DNA from: Marsupella aquatica | Taxonomy: Eukaryota > Marchantiophyta | NCBI GenBank assembly: GCA_973895155.1 | Contig: OZ316898.1 | Coordinates: 21,514,001 to 21,578,000 of the forward strand | Reading direction: 5' to 3' | Length of the DNA stretch: 64,000 nucleotides | Shown here: positions 42,541-53,986 of the stretch, one piece after another | How positions within the stretch are numbered: position 1 is the first letter of the stretch | Layout: each line of letters begins with the position of its first letter | Translations under genes and position numbers: made by a program | Notes under the pieces: generated by a model | Told to the model about the DNA's origin: nothing | Database searches by the model: none | Seen by the model: only the letters and a program-made list of their open reading frames with translations

Positions 42541-43010
42541 ACATGCCCCCTAGTACTCGCACCCTCTAAATGGGGGGTCACCCTCACCCTCAACCCCCAT
42601 GGAATCGCTCCCCCATCCTCACCCCCAGCTCGTTACACCCCCAAATGCTAGAGTAGGGTTCCACACGCCCCTTGGTACTCGCACCCTCAAAACTGGGGGG
42701 CACCTTCACCCTCAACCCCCATAGAACCGCTCCCCCACCCTCACCCCCAGCTCATTACACCCCCAAAAGCTATAGTAGGGTTGCACACGCCCCCTAGTAC
42801 TCGCATCCTCAAAACTGGGGGGGCACCCTCAACCCCCATGGAACCCCTCCCCCACCCTCACCCCCAGCTCGTTACACCCCCAAAAGCTACAGTAGGGTGG
42901 CACTCGCCCCCTAGTACGCGCACCCCAAAAATTGGGGGGTACCCCCACCCCTAACCCCTCCAAAATGTGCACACAACAAACTGGGGGTGAAACTCACCCC
43001 CAATATTCCC
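42540..43010. repeat. C-rich tandem repeat, period about 120 bp
   Basis: Seen: about four units with CCCCCTAGTACTCGCACCCTC, a run of ACTGGGGGGCACC, CCCTCACCCCCAGCTC and RTTACACCCCCAAAAGCTA. RTTACACCCC lies at about 42632, 42754 and 42871. Strong strand asymmetry (C-rich on plus). No coding potential. Confidence 0.85.
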
Positions 43011-43264
43011 AAATCTCACTAGTACTTAATGTCAGATGCCTAAAAAACATAATTACATAGGAATTATGTAAATATGGGTAAATGTTTTTGTTTTGTGTAT
43101 AGTTTATATCAATTAGTTATTTAGTGTACAAAACTAATATCAATAAATGTATTGATTCTAGAAAAATATTGACTAGGAAAGATAAGTTATAGTTGAAGGT
43201 CAATAGAAAAAAAATAAGTATTATCTAAGTAGTTGTGGTAGGTGTCAACTAATGAGTGATCAAA

Positions 43265-43470
43265 TAAAGCAATAGGAAATGCCTAAAATTGCTACATGGT
43301 CACAACGAAAAAAATATCTTTGAGAAAAAATCTCAATATAAGTCAAAAATAAAATAAAATAAAAAGACAAGATTCTATAACTTGCAAGAAAAGTTATAAA
43401 AAAGCAATAGGGAATGCCCAAAATTGCTACATGGTCACAACAAAAATAGTGGAGAAAGAATCTCAACAAA
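43265..43470. repeat. Direct repeat, two copies 136 bp apart
   Basis: Seen: GCAATAGGRAATGCCYAAAATTGCTACATGGTCACAAC at about 43269 and 43405, each followed by GAGAAARAATCTCAA. The hydrophobic minus-strand frame here (43529-43260) is the translation of this AT-rich repeat. Confidence 0.8.
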
Positions 43471-44147
43471 GATGATACTTCTAATCCAAGTAGTACTAAG
43501 CCAAGGAAAAAGACAATGAGATATTTCAATGGACGGATTAGAAGTCAATTAGCTAGTGTGAAGACGATTCTTAGCCTAGTGGAAAAGTGTGGACAAAAAG
43601 GAAAAAGAATACTCATCAAGAAACAAGGAGTAGAATCATTTGAAAAAAAGATAGATATGGTTATAGAAGGGCTCAAGTTCAAGTATAGATAAATAGCATC
43701 ATGAGTAGTAGATCACAAGCTTAAGGCAAAGCATTGTGAGAAATCTACAAAGAGTATAGACCTTAGTGAGCAAATTAGAAGTACTAGGAGGGAGATGGTG
43801 ATCATCAAGGTGCATCAAGCTAGGAGCTTTAGGCATAGATTCTAGAAATGCCGGTCTATGATCCTATTATATTTGTGCGCACCAAATATCTTGTTTGGAG
43901 AAAGTTAGGACATGGCAATGATATAGGGAAGTGGTTTACACAATTCCTTGGGGATACTAAGGGAATTTCCAACTCAAGGCTATTGCGATGGGTCTATATT
44001 GCACTTTACATTCGACAACATCAAGTAGTCTTGAATTCACAAGAGAAGGCAGAACTGAATAGCAAGGTGCAAGATGCTATTGGAGGATGGTTACAAGATT
44101 GCATTAGAAGGACAAGACCAAGAGACAATGACGCAATCACTGACTGA
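43450..44147 (+). pseudogene. Decayed unknown plus-strand gene
   Basis: Seen: three successive plus-strand open stretches separated by stops. The first ends at 43692 and includes RIRSQLASVKTILSLVEKCG and GVESFEKKIDMVIEGLKFKY (58 codons from ATG at 43516). The second includes KSIDLSEQIRSTRREMVII and ends at about 43845. The third is 43848-44147, with WRKLGHGNDIGKWFTQFLGD and SRLLRWVYIALYIRQH. Charged, helical content on one strand suggests a real ancestor. Not recognised. Confidence 0.4.
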
Positions 44148-44149
44148 CC

Positions 44150-45295
44150 CTCGCTATCTAGTGTACCTAGATCAGGTCAAACATCGGGCCAAGTTTTCTC
44201 TGTGGAATCAAGTAGGTCGTCCAACCCAGGATCCGGACCTGTGGTTTTAACACTTATTTTGGTACTTGTGAGGCAAGTAGTGTGATACAGTACATTAGTT
44301 GGATCTTGAACGACAACGGAAGTCTTTACCTTTCATCGGTATCACACTCAAGACATGGATGAAATTCAAGAAGCTATGCAAGAGAATACCTACACAAGTG
44401 TTCAGCAACCGGACCAGACAGCACTACTCCAACAAGATTAGTTCTCCCACGACAATAGTTAAGATCAGTCAATCTCCACCATTTTAGTTAAATAGTTAAA
44501 GTAGTTAGAAAAGTCTCATACTTTTCCAGGAGATAGCCCTTATGTAGCAGACCATACCCTGAAAGTATCGACCAAAACCGACATATAGTTTAGATGTTAG
44601 AGCATTTTTAGTTTTGCAGTAGCGTGAGTGCGCAACGGCGCTAGTGCTCCAAAGCGCAAAGGCGCAACGGCGCTTCCAACACTTAGAAAATTTTCCGGAA
44701 CAATATATTTTTTATCCGACAGCACTTTTCATTGATTTTATTAAGGCACTTAGACACCTCAAAAAAGTCTAAACTTTTGCTAGCATGTAGCATGTATATA
44801 AATCTTCCACCTAGGAAAGTTTCACCCCATTTTGACTTTTATGTTAGAAATTAAAATTCTGATAAACTCACTATTTATTAGTTTTATCACAAAAGTGCAA
44901 AAAACACTTTTACTCCAGTTGTGACGCCAATGACATGGTCCTTATTTTGTAATCTGATTAAGTAGGTTGCTGTATGCAAGGAGTAGCTATTGATATTGCA
45001 TAACAATTAGCAAGATGGCAAGAATAAGGGTAATCATGGCGTTAAAAGTAGGGAAATAAAAGCTATGTCGCGGGTGGTCGACGATCATATCTCTTTCAAT
45101 ATGTCACCAAATCCGGATCTGTAAAGAGCATTGGAAAGATCTGGTCAGGGCGAGTAAAATCGATATAAAACACTTGAGAAACGGAGGTGTATTAAGAAAG
45201 ATACGGCCTGATTAGTGTGACGGGTTAACTTGTGGCCGGAATTAGCGGATTCGGCTTCAGTTTCGGGTTAACCCAAGCTCGACCACGGCTTAGCT
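44150..45295. other. Gene-poor interval
   Basis: No supported gene. A GCGCAACGGCGCT-type motif is repeated at about 44630-44670. Confidence 0.4.
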
Positions 45296-45302
45296 TATGT
45301 GA

Positions 45303-45484
45303 GCACGGCTTCAGCTTAGCTCAGGTCAGCACGGCTTCAGCTTAGCTTAGGTAAGCACGGCTTCAGCTTAGCTCAGGTAAGAACGGCTTCAGCTTAGCTC
45401 AGGTCAGCACGGCTTCAGCTTAGCTCAGGTCAACACGGCTTCAGCTTAGCTCAGGTCAGCGCGGCCTCAGGTTAGCATAGGTAA
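45303..45484. repeat. 26 bp tandem repeat, about 7 units
   Basis: Seen: GCACGGCTTCAGCTTAGCTC plus AGGTCA or AGGTAA, with starts at 45303, 45329, 45355 and onward every 26 bp. It degrades into TTAGGCTAGGTTAGCGGATA-like sequence towards 45540. The period is not a multiple of three, so no protein repeat is encoded. Confidence 0.9.
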
Positions 45485-46044
45485 GCTCGGATTCGGGCTC
45501 AGCTTAGGCTAGGTTAGCGGATAGCGGATAGTGGGTAGCGGCCTAACCCGAGACCACGGGTTAGCTCTACTCGGGTTAGATAGGATAGCTAGGTTAGCCA
45601 AACTCGGGTTAGCTATGTAACTCGGGTTAGCGCAGCAGTGAGTACCCCCTCTCGGTTGCGGGGGCATAACTCTCTGTGTATTTGACCAAATCGGCTATAA
45701 TTGACCTCGTTGGAAAGAGGAGCTCAAGCCGCTTCCAACGCTGCTATCCACGCAGAAAATGGTTAAATAGAGAAATCGGGAGAGGAGGCGCAAGCTCGCA
45801 AAAACCATGGAGGAGGGCCGAATCCGAAGTACATAGCCAATTCGAGATAGAAATAAAGTTGCGAGTTAGGGTTCAGTAGTTAGAGATAGTGGCGGCTCTG
45901 TTAGGGCTGGGATGGGGCTCCAGCAGCGTAGTATCCACCCATTTGGGCTCAGTATGAGAGTATATAGAGCAGCCCCCGGTAGAGGCAAGGGGGGGGACTT
46001 CAGTTGTGTGATCTCACTTAGACTGAGCAGCGGGGAGGAGCTCT

Positions 46045-46467
46045 GTGCAAGCAAGGCTGGACTTGGACGCTGCGTGTTGGGGAGAGCTTGGTTGTGCTAT
46101 TACTCAGGGAGTAATCAGCCAAGCTTCACAGCAACGGGTTGCTAGGTTTGCGAGCTGGATTGTGGCTCTTTCTAGTGGGCAGCACAACTGGGTTCTTTTC
46201 CCCCGATACAGAGCCTTGGTGATAGGTGATGTATTGGTGATTGTAAACTATGGGGAGGATTTCAATTCGATTTGCGGTGGGCACATTAGGGAGGCTGAGG
46301 TACTGATTAAGGGGCAGCAGGAGGAGCATTTACAGTTCAATCTGGCAAGGCTACGTGATCCATGGGGAGTCCCGGCCTTTGTCTGGTGGAGAGCACTAAG
46401 GGATCTATGGCCAGAGCTAAGCTTGCAGGGCAAGCGTGAGGCCGGGCCTCATTGCAGTCTGGGGTAG
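46045..46467 (+). CDS. Hypothetical protein, 140 aa
   Basis: Seen: ATG-to-stop frame with SQASQQRVARFASWIVALSS, VIGDVLVIVNYGEDFNSICG, EEHLQFNLARLRDPWG and FVWWRALRDLWPEL. Amphipathic and tryptophan-rich, as in structured proteins. Overlapping minus-strand frames are shorter. No family recognised; it may be part of a transposon. Confidence 0.3.
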   Translation: MQARLDLDAACWGELGCAITQGVISQASQQRVARFASWIVALSSGQHNWVLFPRYRALVIGDVLVIVNYGEDFNSICGGHIREAEVLIKGQQEEHLQFNLARLRDPWGVPAFVWWRALRDLWPELSLQGKREAGPHCSLG

Positions 46468-46469
46468 AT

Positions 46470-48640
46470 CGCCGTTAGGCCTGGTACCAGCTTTGAAGTC
46501 GAGTCAACTATGCATGCGTAACTTGACGTTCTGAATTGGAGGTGTGAGATCTGTATGTGCCCCCAAGAATGAAGTGCAGTGAAGGAGGTTGAGTTTAGGA
46601 TTGAGTTTGCAAGGCAAGTACGGGATTGGTTCGAGTCCAATCTGCCGTTGCAATCTGGAGTGAGCCGGGCTCAGGTTCAGGATTGAGCTTGCATGGCAAG
46701 CACGGGGCTTGCAGGGCAAGCACGTCACAATCTGGAGGAGACAGCCTTCGGCCCTAGTGTTCGGATCAAGTGTTCTCAGTGAACTATTGTGCACATCTTT
46801 GAATCTAATTGAGTTTTCCTCTCAGGCCTCATTTCTCTCATGGATGTGTGTGTGAGGCAATCTGAGTGTATGATGGAACTAGCAGCGCCACTGAGAGGTG
46901 TACCGGGTGCATTGAAGCGGGCTGGGTGAGGACTGTCATAGCTCTGATTGTTGAGAGTGGAATGGCAGAGTGGTGGGGCAATGGCTTAGAAGTCCCTAAG
47001 CCGGGAATCAGTCAGGAGTCACTGGTTTATGGGTACATTCCGGTGGCGGAATAGAAACATACCTATGACAGTAAGCATATGTATAGACCTATGCGCACCG
47101 TAGCGCTAGGCCCTGTGTGTACGGGCCCGATATGAAGACCCCTTCTCACCAGAACTATCATGAGCGCAGATCTGATCCCCAACCTTGGTTCCTTGGGATT
47201 GAGCTTGGGTGATGTGTGATAGAGTCTTGCTATGATAGTCTGGTGTTAAGGGCATAAACTGGTGTTTACCGGCATTCACAACATCCCTTCGTGATCCTCA
47301 GGTACAAGGAGATGGTTTTGGCACCCATAGTGACGTTTTTGGTGTTAAAACCCATGTCAATCGCGTGACACCAGTTTACACTAGGGATAACTTTTGGTTA
47401 GTTTTTCATTCCAGCAACATTCTAGTGAACCTTGAGTACTCTTATAGCATATTTTCATACTTTTTACTTTAGTTTATGACCCATAAGATATGAAAGGGCA
47501 TGTCCTTTCATTATCTCTTTCCCTTAGTTCCTGCCACCCTATATGTAGTTGAATTTTTGCCACTTTTTGTGTGAAAAAATTTCATGAGCGCTCAGTTGCA
47601 AGATTGCAACTTTGTTACCTCCATTTGTAGTAAGCACTCCATTGTATATGAGTACTTAATACAAAGGAATTCTTCCCCCTTCAAGTCTAAATGAATGAGA
47701 AGTTTGGACCCTTGAAGTAAAATTATTGTGATTGTTAAATCTTTTGAGTATGTGGAAATAGATTCCTTGTTGGTGATGTTTCACATATTCCTTAGTTCTT
47801 GATGCATAGTTTTTGGCGTGATATTGCTTGTGCATGGGATGCAAAGATTGTTACTTACCAATTACTTATGGCTTCAAATTTGATCATGATGGTGTCTCTT
47901 ATTTGTGACACAAAGTACCGATTGGATACAGAAGTGATTGATTACTAGTCTCCACTCAGTACCTTGGAAAGAAAAGTTGAGACATGTTGACGGCATTTTA
48001 GTAATCATCCTAGTACCGTAATCCTTTCCAGAAATGTTCTTCCGGATATACCACCTAAATCATACCAAATGAAGTTATGTTGAGGAATCACCTTGGTTGT
48101 TTCCTAACTCCCTCACCATACCTCAAGATTTTCATTGTGTTTTATTAATTGTTTCCATTTTGTTAATTTTATTTTTAATGTCAAGCAGACATTTAAAACT
48201 ATGCCTTGCTGAGCAACCATAGTAAAAGGCTCAACCTTTGTGTTTTTGTTACCTTATTCATTCATAAGTGCTAAATCATAGAAAATCATTCCTTACATGT
48301 TTTTCCATGGGAACGAATACCGAGTTTTGGATCTTAAATGTTTATTTATGTCCCTAGTGTGATACTACAAGTAGATGGGGTAACTTGGAATCTGCATGTT
48401 GTGTAGAGATCAAACGAGACAATGAAGCTTTGTCGGCTCATACTCGTAGTATTCTTTGTAAATACCTTTTAGATCAGTATGCTACTTACTTGGTGAAAAA
48501 CCAAAAGTAGAAAACCTTATAAATAGTAGTTGTAGAATAAATAATCAAGATTCTTTGTACAAATCTTGAGATATGTAGCTCTAGGTATTTAGCCTAGGGT
48601 TGTTAAGAATGATTCTTGACCTTAGATGTACTATGGCAAT
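46470..48640. other. No gene supported
   Basis: Short frames only. AT-rich from about 47380. GGCAAGCACG-type phrases repeat at about 46430, 46620 and 46690-46720. Confidence 0.4.
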
Positions 48641-48684
48641 TGAGTGGCTTTGATTGGATTTGAGTGGAGGCCATAGGATACCAA

Positions 48685-48693
48685 CCATATAAA
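48685..48693 (+). promoter_or_regulatory. TATA-box-like motif
   Basis: CATATAAATAAGAG is followed about 35 bases later by repeated CTCACTTGCT motifs, as in a core promoter and start region of a plant gene or LTR. No downstream long frame and no second LTR copy is present. Confidence 0.3.
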
Positions 48694-48699
48694 TAAGAG

Positions 48700-51500
48700 G
48701 GAGTGGAGGCTCACTTCCTCACTTGCTCATTAGTTGCTCACTTGCTTGCTTTCTTGGAGGGGCGCCACGGGTTGGGACTCAAGAGAGAAGGAGTGAGGAC
48801 TAGTGAGGAGGTAGAGTGTGTGGCACCTTGGAAGTTAGGAGTTAGTGTTCATGAAAGACTCTAGTATTGAAGACCTTGGGTGGAGTCCAAGCTTGTACTA
48901 AGTTTACTTGATATAAACCTATGTGCCTTACTTCCTTGGACACTCTTATTCTTACTTGTGAAAGGAGTGTGATACTTTCTTTTGGTGGTTTTATAACATG
49001 TTTTTGACGGTTTTCTTTTGATTTTTTTGGTGACATCTTTTATAATCTTGAAGTACTTTGGTGATAGAGTTTGATTACCAAACAATGTTGGAGTACATCA
49101 CCAAGATTTCTTGGACAAGAAATGATGTGATTGTATGCTCGGTGGTTGTTTGGCCAAGCACTAGCACACCAAGTGGAAACTTTATCTTTGTTTGAGATTT
49201 TGAAGCCAAACTTTGGTGATCGAGTTTTGGTTGATCAAGAAGGCACTGGGGTGTAGTATGGGCAAGGATTCTTATGGCGAGTGTTGACATGACTATATTG
49301 GCGAGAGGCAATTGATCGATCACTAGCGAATCAAAGTGGCGCTTCCATTTTTTTGTGGTTAGACAATTAGAAGTTGTGTAGGCTGACTTGTTGGATGGTA
49401 GCCTGACATGACAACCCACGGTGGTAACAGCCCGTGGTGGTTCTGACATTGGTTGGTGCAGGGTGACCAGTTATAGAGGCTAGAAGTCCCCTTGATGGAT
49501 TTCTCTTCTGGCGACAGAAGTAAAATCATCTAGTGCAAGTTTGGATTTGATACAAGATTACTAATGTGGCGGCAGCCAATAACGGTCTTGTAGTTGTTTA
49601 GAATACTAAAATCTGCAGTATGTGTGTGAGGATTTAGTTTTCCTAAAGATAGATGTATTGTGAGTACTAATTTCCAAGATTGCATCCCTCTTGAGAACCC
49701 AAAATGATAAGGGACTGTGTTTTGAGAGTGAAATGAATTAAGTATGTGTTAAGTCCCAAAGCAGAGGTCTGACACTTAAAAAACTAGGGATGACACCCTA
49801 AACCCTAAACTTAAATTTTTGGGTTTTGTGTTAAATGGGTGCTGTTTGACGAAGCACCACTCTCCATAACTGATGGTGTACAATTGCTTTTTGGATATAC
49901 ATGCGATGAAAGAAACCAGTGTAATCATTCATAGTTTTACTAGCAATGTTGCTAGCAAGAATAGTACACATTGTAACATTGCAATCGGACAAACTGTTCA
50001 AACATTTATTCCAAATTCAACCCAACCGTTCTGAGATATAACTCTGTTACACACCAAACGTCCGAGAACTCTTGGAACTTCGAGGTCAAGGGTCCGGACT
50101 CAGGAGAACTAGACTGTTACAAAATGTCTATGCCCTAGAAGCTGGACTACTGATCATGGACTTCTGATCAAGGACTTGCTGCCTTGTATGCATCGGAATC
50201 GGAGTCAGAAACCGTATCATAGTTGGATGAAGCGAGTACATTTTCCGTCCAATAGTTGTGAATCTCCAGGTCCCTCTAGTATGACTCCTCCTCTCTCTTC
50301 CGCTTCTTTGATACCCCCTTAGTGAGGGGAACATTTGAGCGAGAAGACAAGGGAGTTTGGGAGACCGACTTGGAAGATGTCTCCTTAGAAGGTGTCACTA
50401 CCTATGATTCCTTGCAGACGAAGGGAGGGACTCAAGTCGAAGAAGATGTACTACTCTTCATTGCATGGTTATACTACTCTGCTTCGGTTGAGGGGAGCTT
50501 GGCGGGGAGTCTAGTGGACCGTTTGTTTTGGCGTTATATCGGAGGGCTTTGAGAATCCATTTTGGAGGAGCTTTACCCTTGTTCCGTGCTATTTCTCTTT
50601 GTAACTGAAACCAATGCCATTCAGATTACTTATAATCTTATGCAAGATCTACTTATGTCGACAAACCAGATAGCAGATGACATTCAATACCTCAAAGATG
50701 ACCAAATAGCAAGGAGAAAATAAATGACAGAGAACGGAGATACCTCAATTCGGAACCGACTTACAAATCCCTGGTGCGTGTGATTGCCGAGGAACTCTTT
50801 GCAATGCTGCAATGACAGTAGAACATGACAGGCCTTCGAGTCCCGCAAAGAGAAGAAGAGAAGCGCGTTTGGAGTCTCGCGGCGAAGAGAAGGAGAGCGC
50901 AAAACAATGACCGAAATGGAAGGAATGGAAATGGTTCGGAAGGTCCGAGTGAGATATAGGGGATGGTGGAAAGCGGGAGATCCTACACAACGGTTTTGGG
51001 ATCCGGTCTGTTAGGGGGGTACGATGAGTGTCACGCTTGATAGCCGTATGGAGCTTTGGATTATGTCCGGGGATGCGCTCCCAAGATTGCTTTAGTCAAA
51101 GACCGTTATTCCCAGTCCGTTCTCATGATGCATTTTTCACGTTGTTAAAGACCGCACGCCGAAGTTCGTGGGAGAATTATGGGCTGCACGATGGCTAGCG
51201 ATTTTGCTGGCCTGATGTACGTTCAAATAGTACGGTCAATTATGGTTGCTTTGAGTGGCTGGTTGTGCGAGAAATACGTGATATGTACAAATATATTGTC
51301 AACGATAGGTTTCGTAATGTAATGTAATAATGAAGTTTCTGTTGTAAAACAAATTACTTTTAGGCTAGCGAGTGTCAATTCATGCTAGTGAGGTAATTTT
51401 CATGCCAGATTTTGCATATGGCAAGGAGAAAATGTTCCCGTGCAAGGAATTTTTTTACTGTTTCCTCGCACGCTACAATGACCCGATGAAACTGGCATCC
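48700..51500. other. No gene supported
   Basis: Frames up to 124 codons (49449-49075, minus) and 81 codons (50990-50745, minus) show no recognisable domain. Base composition is mixed. Confidence 0.4.
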
Positions 51501-51507
51501 TTACAGG

Positions 51508-51908
51508 TCATCAAAGCTTAGACCCGGTCGAGCTAGCGGAGAAGGCGATAGGGAACGTTAGAAAGATGGACGAACAAGCCAAGGCACTAGCATGGAGACA
51601 CAGAGCGAAAAGAACTAGAGAGCACAATGAGGCCTACTTAAGAGAAGCAGCTACTGCTCAAATTAGATTAGGAGAATTTGATGAGGCTCCTAGTGGGGCT
51701 TTTGGTGAAAGGGGGCAATGCTGACTCTCGTACAAAAAAGCCAAGAGGTGGGCTGACTGCTCTCTTGCGAAAGAAACCAACGGTGAAGGATAGGCTGGCT
51801 CGCAGGCTACTGAATGGGCGTGTCACGGATGCAACTGTTAGTCAGCTAGCCAGGGATCAAGATGCAGCTTACCGTGAATCGTTTCGCAATCAGTGGACAA
51901 TGAAGTAG
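51508..51908 (+). pseudogene. Exon-like charged unknown protein, one frameshift
   Basis: Seen: directly after CATCCTTACAG the plus strand is open (SLDPVELAEKAIGNVRKMD, WRHRAKRTREHNEAYLREA) to about 51700. It must then shift frame to continue as GNADSRTKKPRGGLTALLRK and DRLARRLLNGRVTDATVSQL, ending at a TAG at 51906-51908. Helical, lysine/arginine-rich. It could be a last exon of a decayed gene. Not recognised. Confidence 0.4.
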
Positions 51909-51909
51909 T

Positions 51910-53980
51910 TGTCTTCATGAGTCCTTCAAAAGGTTCCAGATTATGTGTGTAGTCAACTGGACCATAGAAACTGATCGAGGCGAACGTCCTGGTACTACAG
52001 TTTTTAGAGTTCCATCTTGAGATTGGTAAGCTGCGAAAGGGGAAACAGTGAGCTAATATGGAAGTTGTCAAGCTTATTCTAAGACTTCCGCAGGTTTCTG
52101 AAAGGAAGACCGGGAGTAAACTAAAGAGAGATATCGATGACTTTACCTGGTGAGTTAAGGCAACTCATAGAAGAAGTTTTTCTTTATGGCATCTGAATTT
52201 CAGGACTTGTGAGTCTCAAAATTTATCAGTCCGGCCGCGGTGTTAGTGACAAAGGACCGTCCTGAGATTTGCGTTGGTTGCTGAATACTATCCATCGTTT
52301 GAAAGTTTGGCAGTTGAATGAGAGGGGGCTTCTTTTTTGCGTCATATGAACTACGTTTTAAAGGGCAGAATGTACAGAAGAATTTCATTTAGTGTAGTTC
52401 TGTATTTGTTTTGACAGCTCGGTCTGATTATTTCATAGTGGATTGCTGTCAGGTTTTGGAAAGGAAGAAGTGAAGGCTCACGCAACCATGCCTCTCAGAT
52501 CAATCTCTTGGAAGACCATTATTGGGATTAAATTGTCAGATTTCGTACATGATCTCACGACTTGCAGAGAGCAAGGCAGATATGTCAAAGATAGTTCAAA
52601 AGGATCTCACAATGAAAAAGAGTATCTAATTGACAACCGATGTAGGTATGCAGTAGTTCCTATTTGGGGGAAACTCTAGCAGTTGTAGCTTATTCTGCTA
52701 ACTTCCCACTCAGTTTCCGTTGCAAAGGGAGAATCTCCTGTTCCTTGACGATTGGGCCGGCGTGTGAAATAGCTCAAACCCATTGATATTTTAAACTCTC
52801 CTGTGCCCTTCTTCGGTCCAGTGTGTCCTCATTCTTGATTGGGTCATTATTTGGCATCTTGTACTCTGTCCTTTCCGTTCCCAAGTGGGGGATTTTAGAC
52901 TTGAAAATCAATCTATTCGACAAAAATCAACGGAGGATTCATCATCCCAAACTATTGAATATCTTTGGACCTCGTTGCTACTGTAAGTGCAGAGAAGTAC
53001 ATTAAAGTATGCTTACATGTGGAGCATCACTCAATTTGTGCCTCTAGTTGCTACTTCCTATCCTGTTCCATCAAAAATAATGGTATGATCGAAGGCAAAG
53101 TTCTGGCAAGGCAGAGTGAAAAAGGGGGCAACGTGGCTCTCGTCTGCCATCTTCGTGCAAATTTTGCATACCAACAATGCTATGCAAATTGTGTATACTA
53201 ACTGCATTAAACTCAATTTTGGACAGTCAAGTCCATGTCATATTGGGATCAACTGTCTCTCCTTGGAGGAGACTGCCCTATGGTGTTTCTTCTCCAAATC
53301 TTCATTGACTGACAGATGCAATAACAAAACCCAATTGTAGTTGGAGAAGCTAGAGAAACCATAGGATCAGGTGTCCCCATATAGGAGAAGCCAGAGAAAC
53401 TATGGGTGAATCAGTTGTCACCATATCAACAGCAATCGACTTGACAGAACTCAACAAATATGGAAGATAGAAATGTATCACTTATACTTGCGTGTCAAGA
53501 AGTAAAATTTAATACAAAAATGTTAAATGTTCTCTTAGGCTGTCATCAGTTGATCGTTGATTGTGTCTTCAAAGTTGGCCACCAACTGTCACTCCAACAC
53601 ACCCCTCTCATGAAATGTGAACTATAGTCATCACTATCTTCAGGGTTTTGAGGCCCAAATCTCAGCAAGGAATGCGGTCTTGGCATTGCCTGAGAAACAA
53701 GAAGCACCTACTTTTCAGACTAACTGAAACAGACACACAACACCAGAAAACAGCAGATCAACACTATCATGCCTGCCACCTAACGTATCCATGTGAAGTG
53801 CATTGGAGATTGAAAAGATCAACATCCACAAGAAGTGACCGAGTTGTAGTCATCTAGAGTAAGATCAATGGGCAAAACGAAGGGTAAACCACCCAAGATG
53901 AGTATGCTGATGAGAATTGAACACGAATTTCAGGGAAAGCAGATCACCTTCCAATGAGTTACTGATACGAGTATCATAAA
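51910..53980. other. No gene supported
   Basis: Frames of 60-80 codons on both strands (for example 52443-52679 plus) have no recognisable domain. GGAGAAGC-n-AGAGAAAC is repeated at about 53342 and 53384. Confidence 0.4.
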
Positions 53981-53986
53981 ACCTGT

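Noticed and set aside
42540-43010. C-rich array as possible telomere
   Set aside because: The repeat unit is about 120 bp and lacks CCCTAAA periodicity.
48350-49100. Possible LTR (TATA box, TG start, direct neighbours)
   Set aside because: No second LTR copy, no recognisable primer-binding site or polypurine tract, and no gag-pol in the window.
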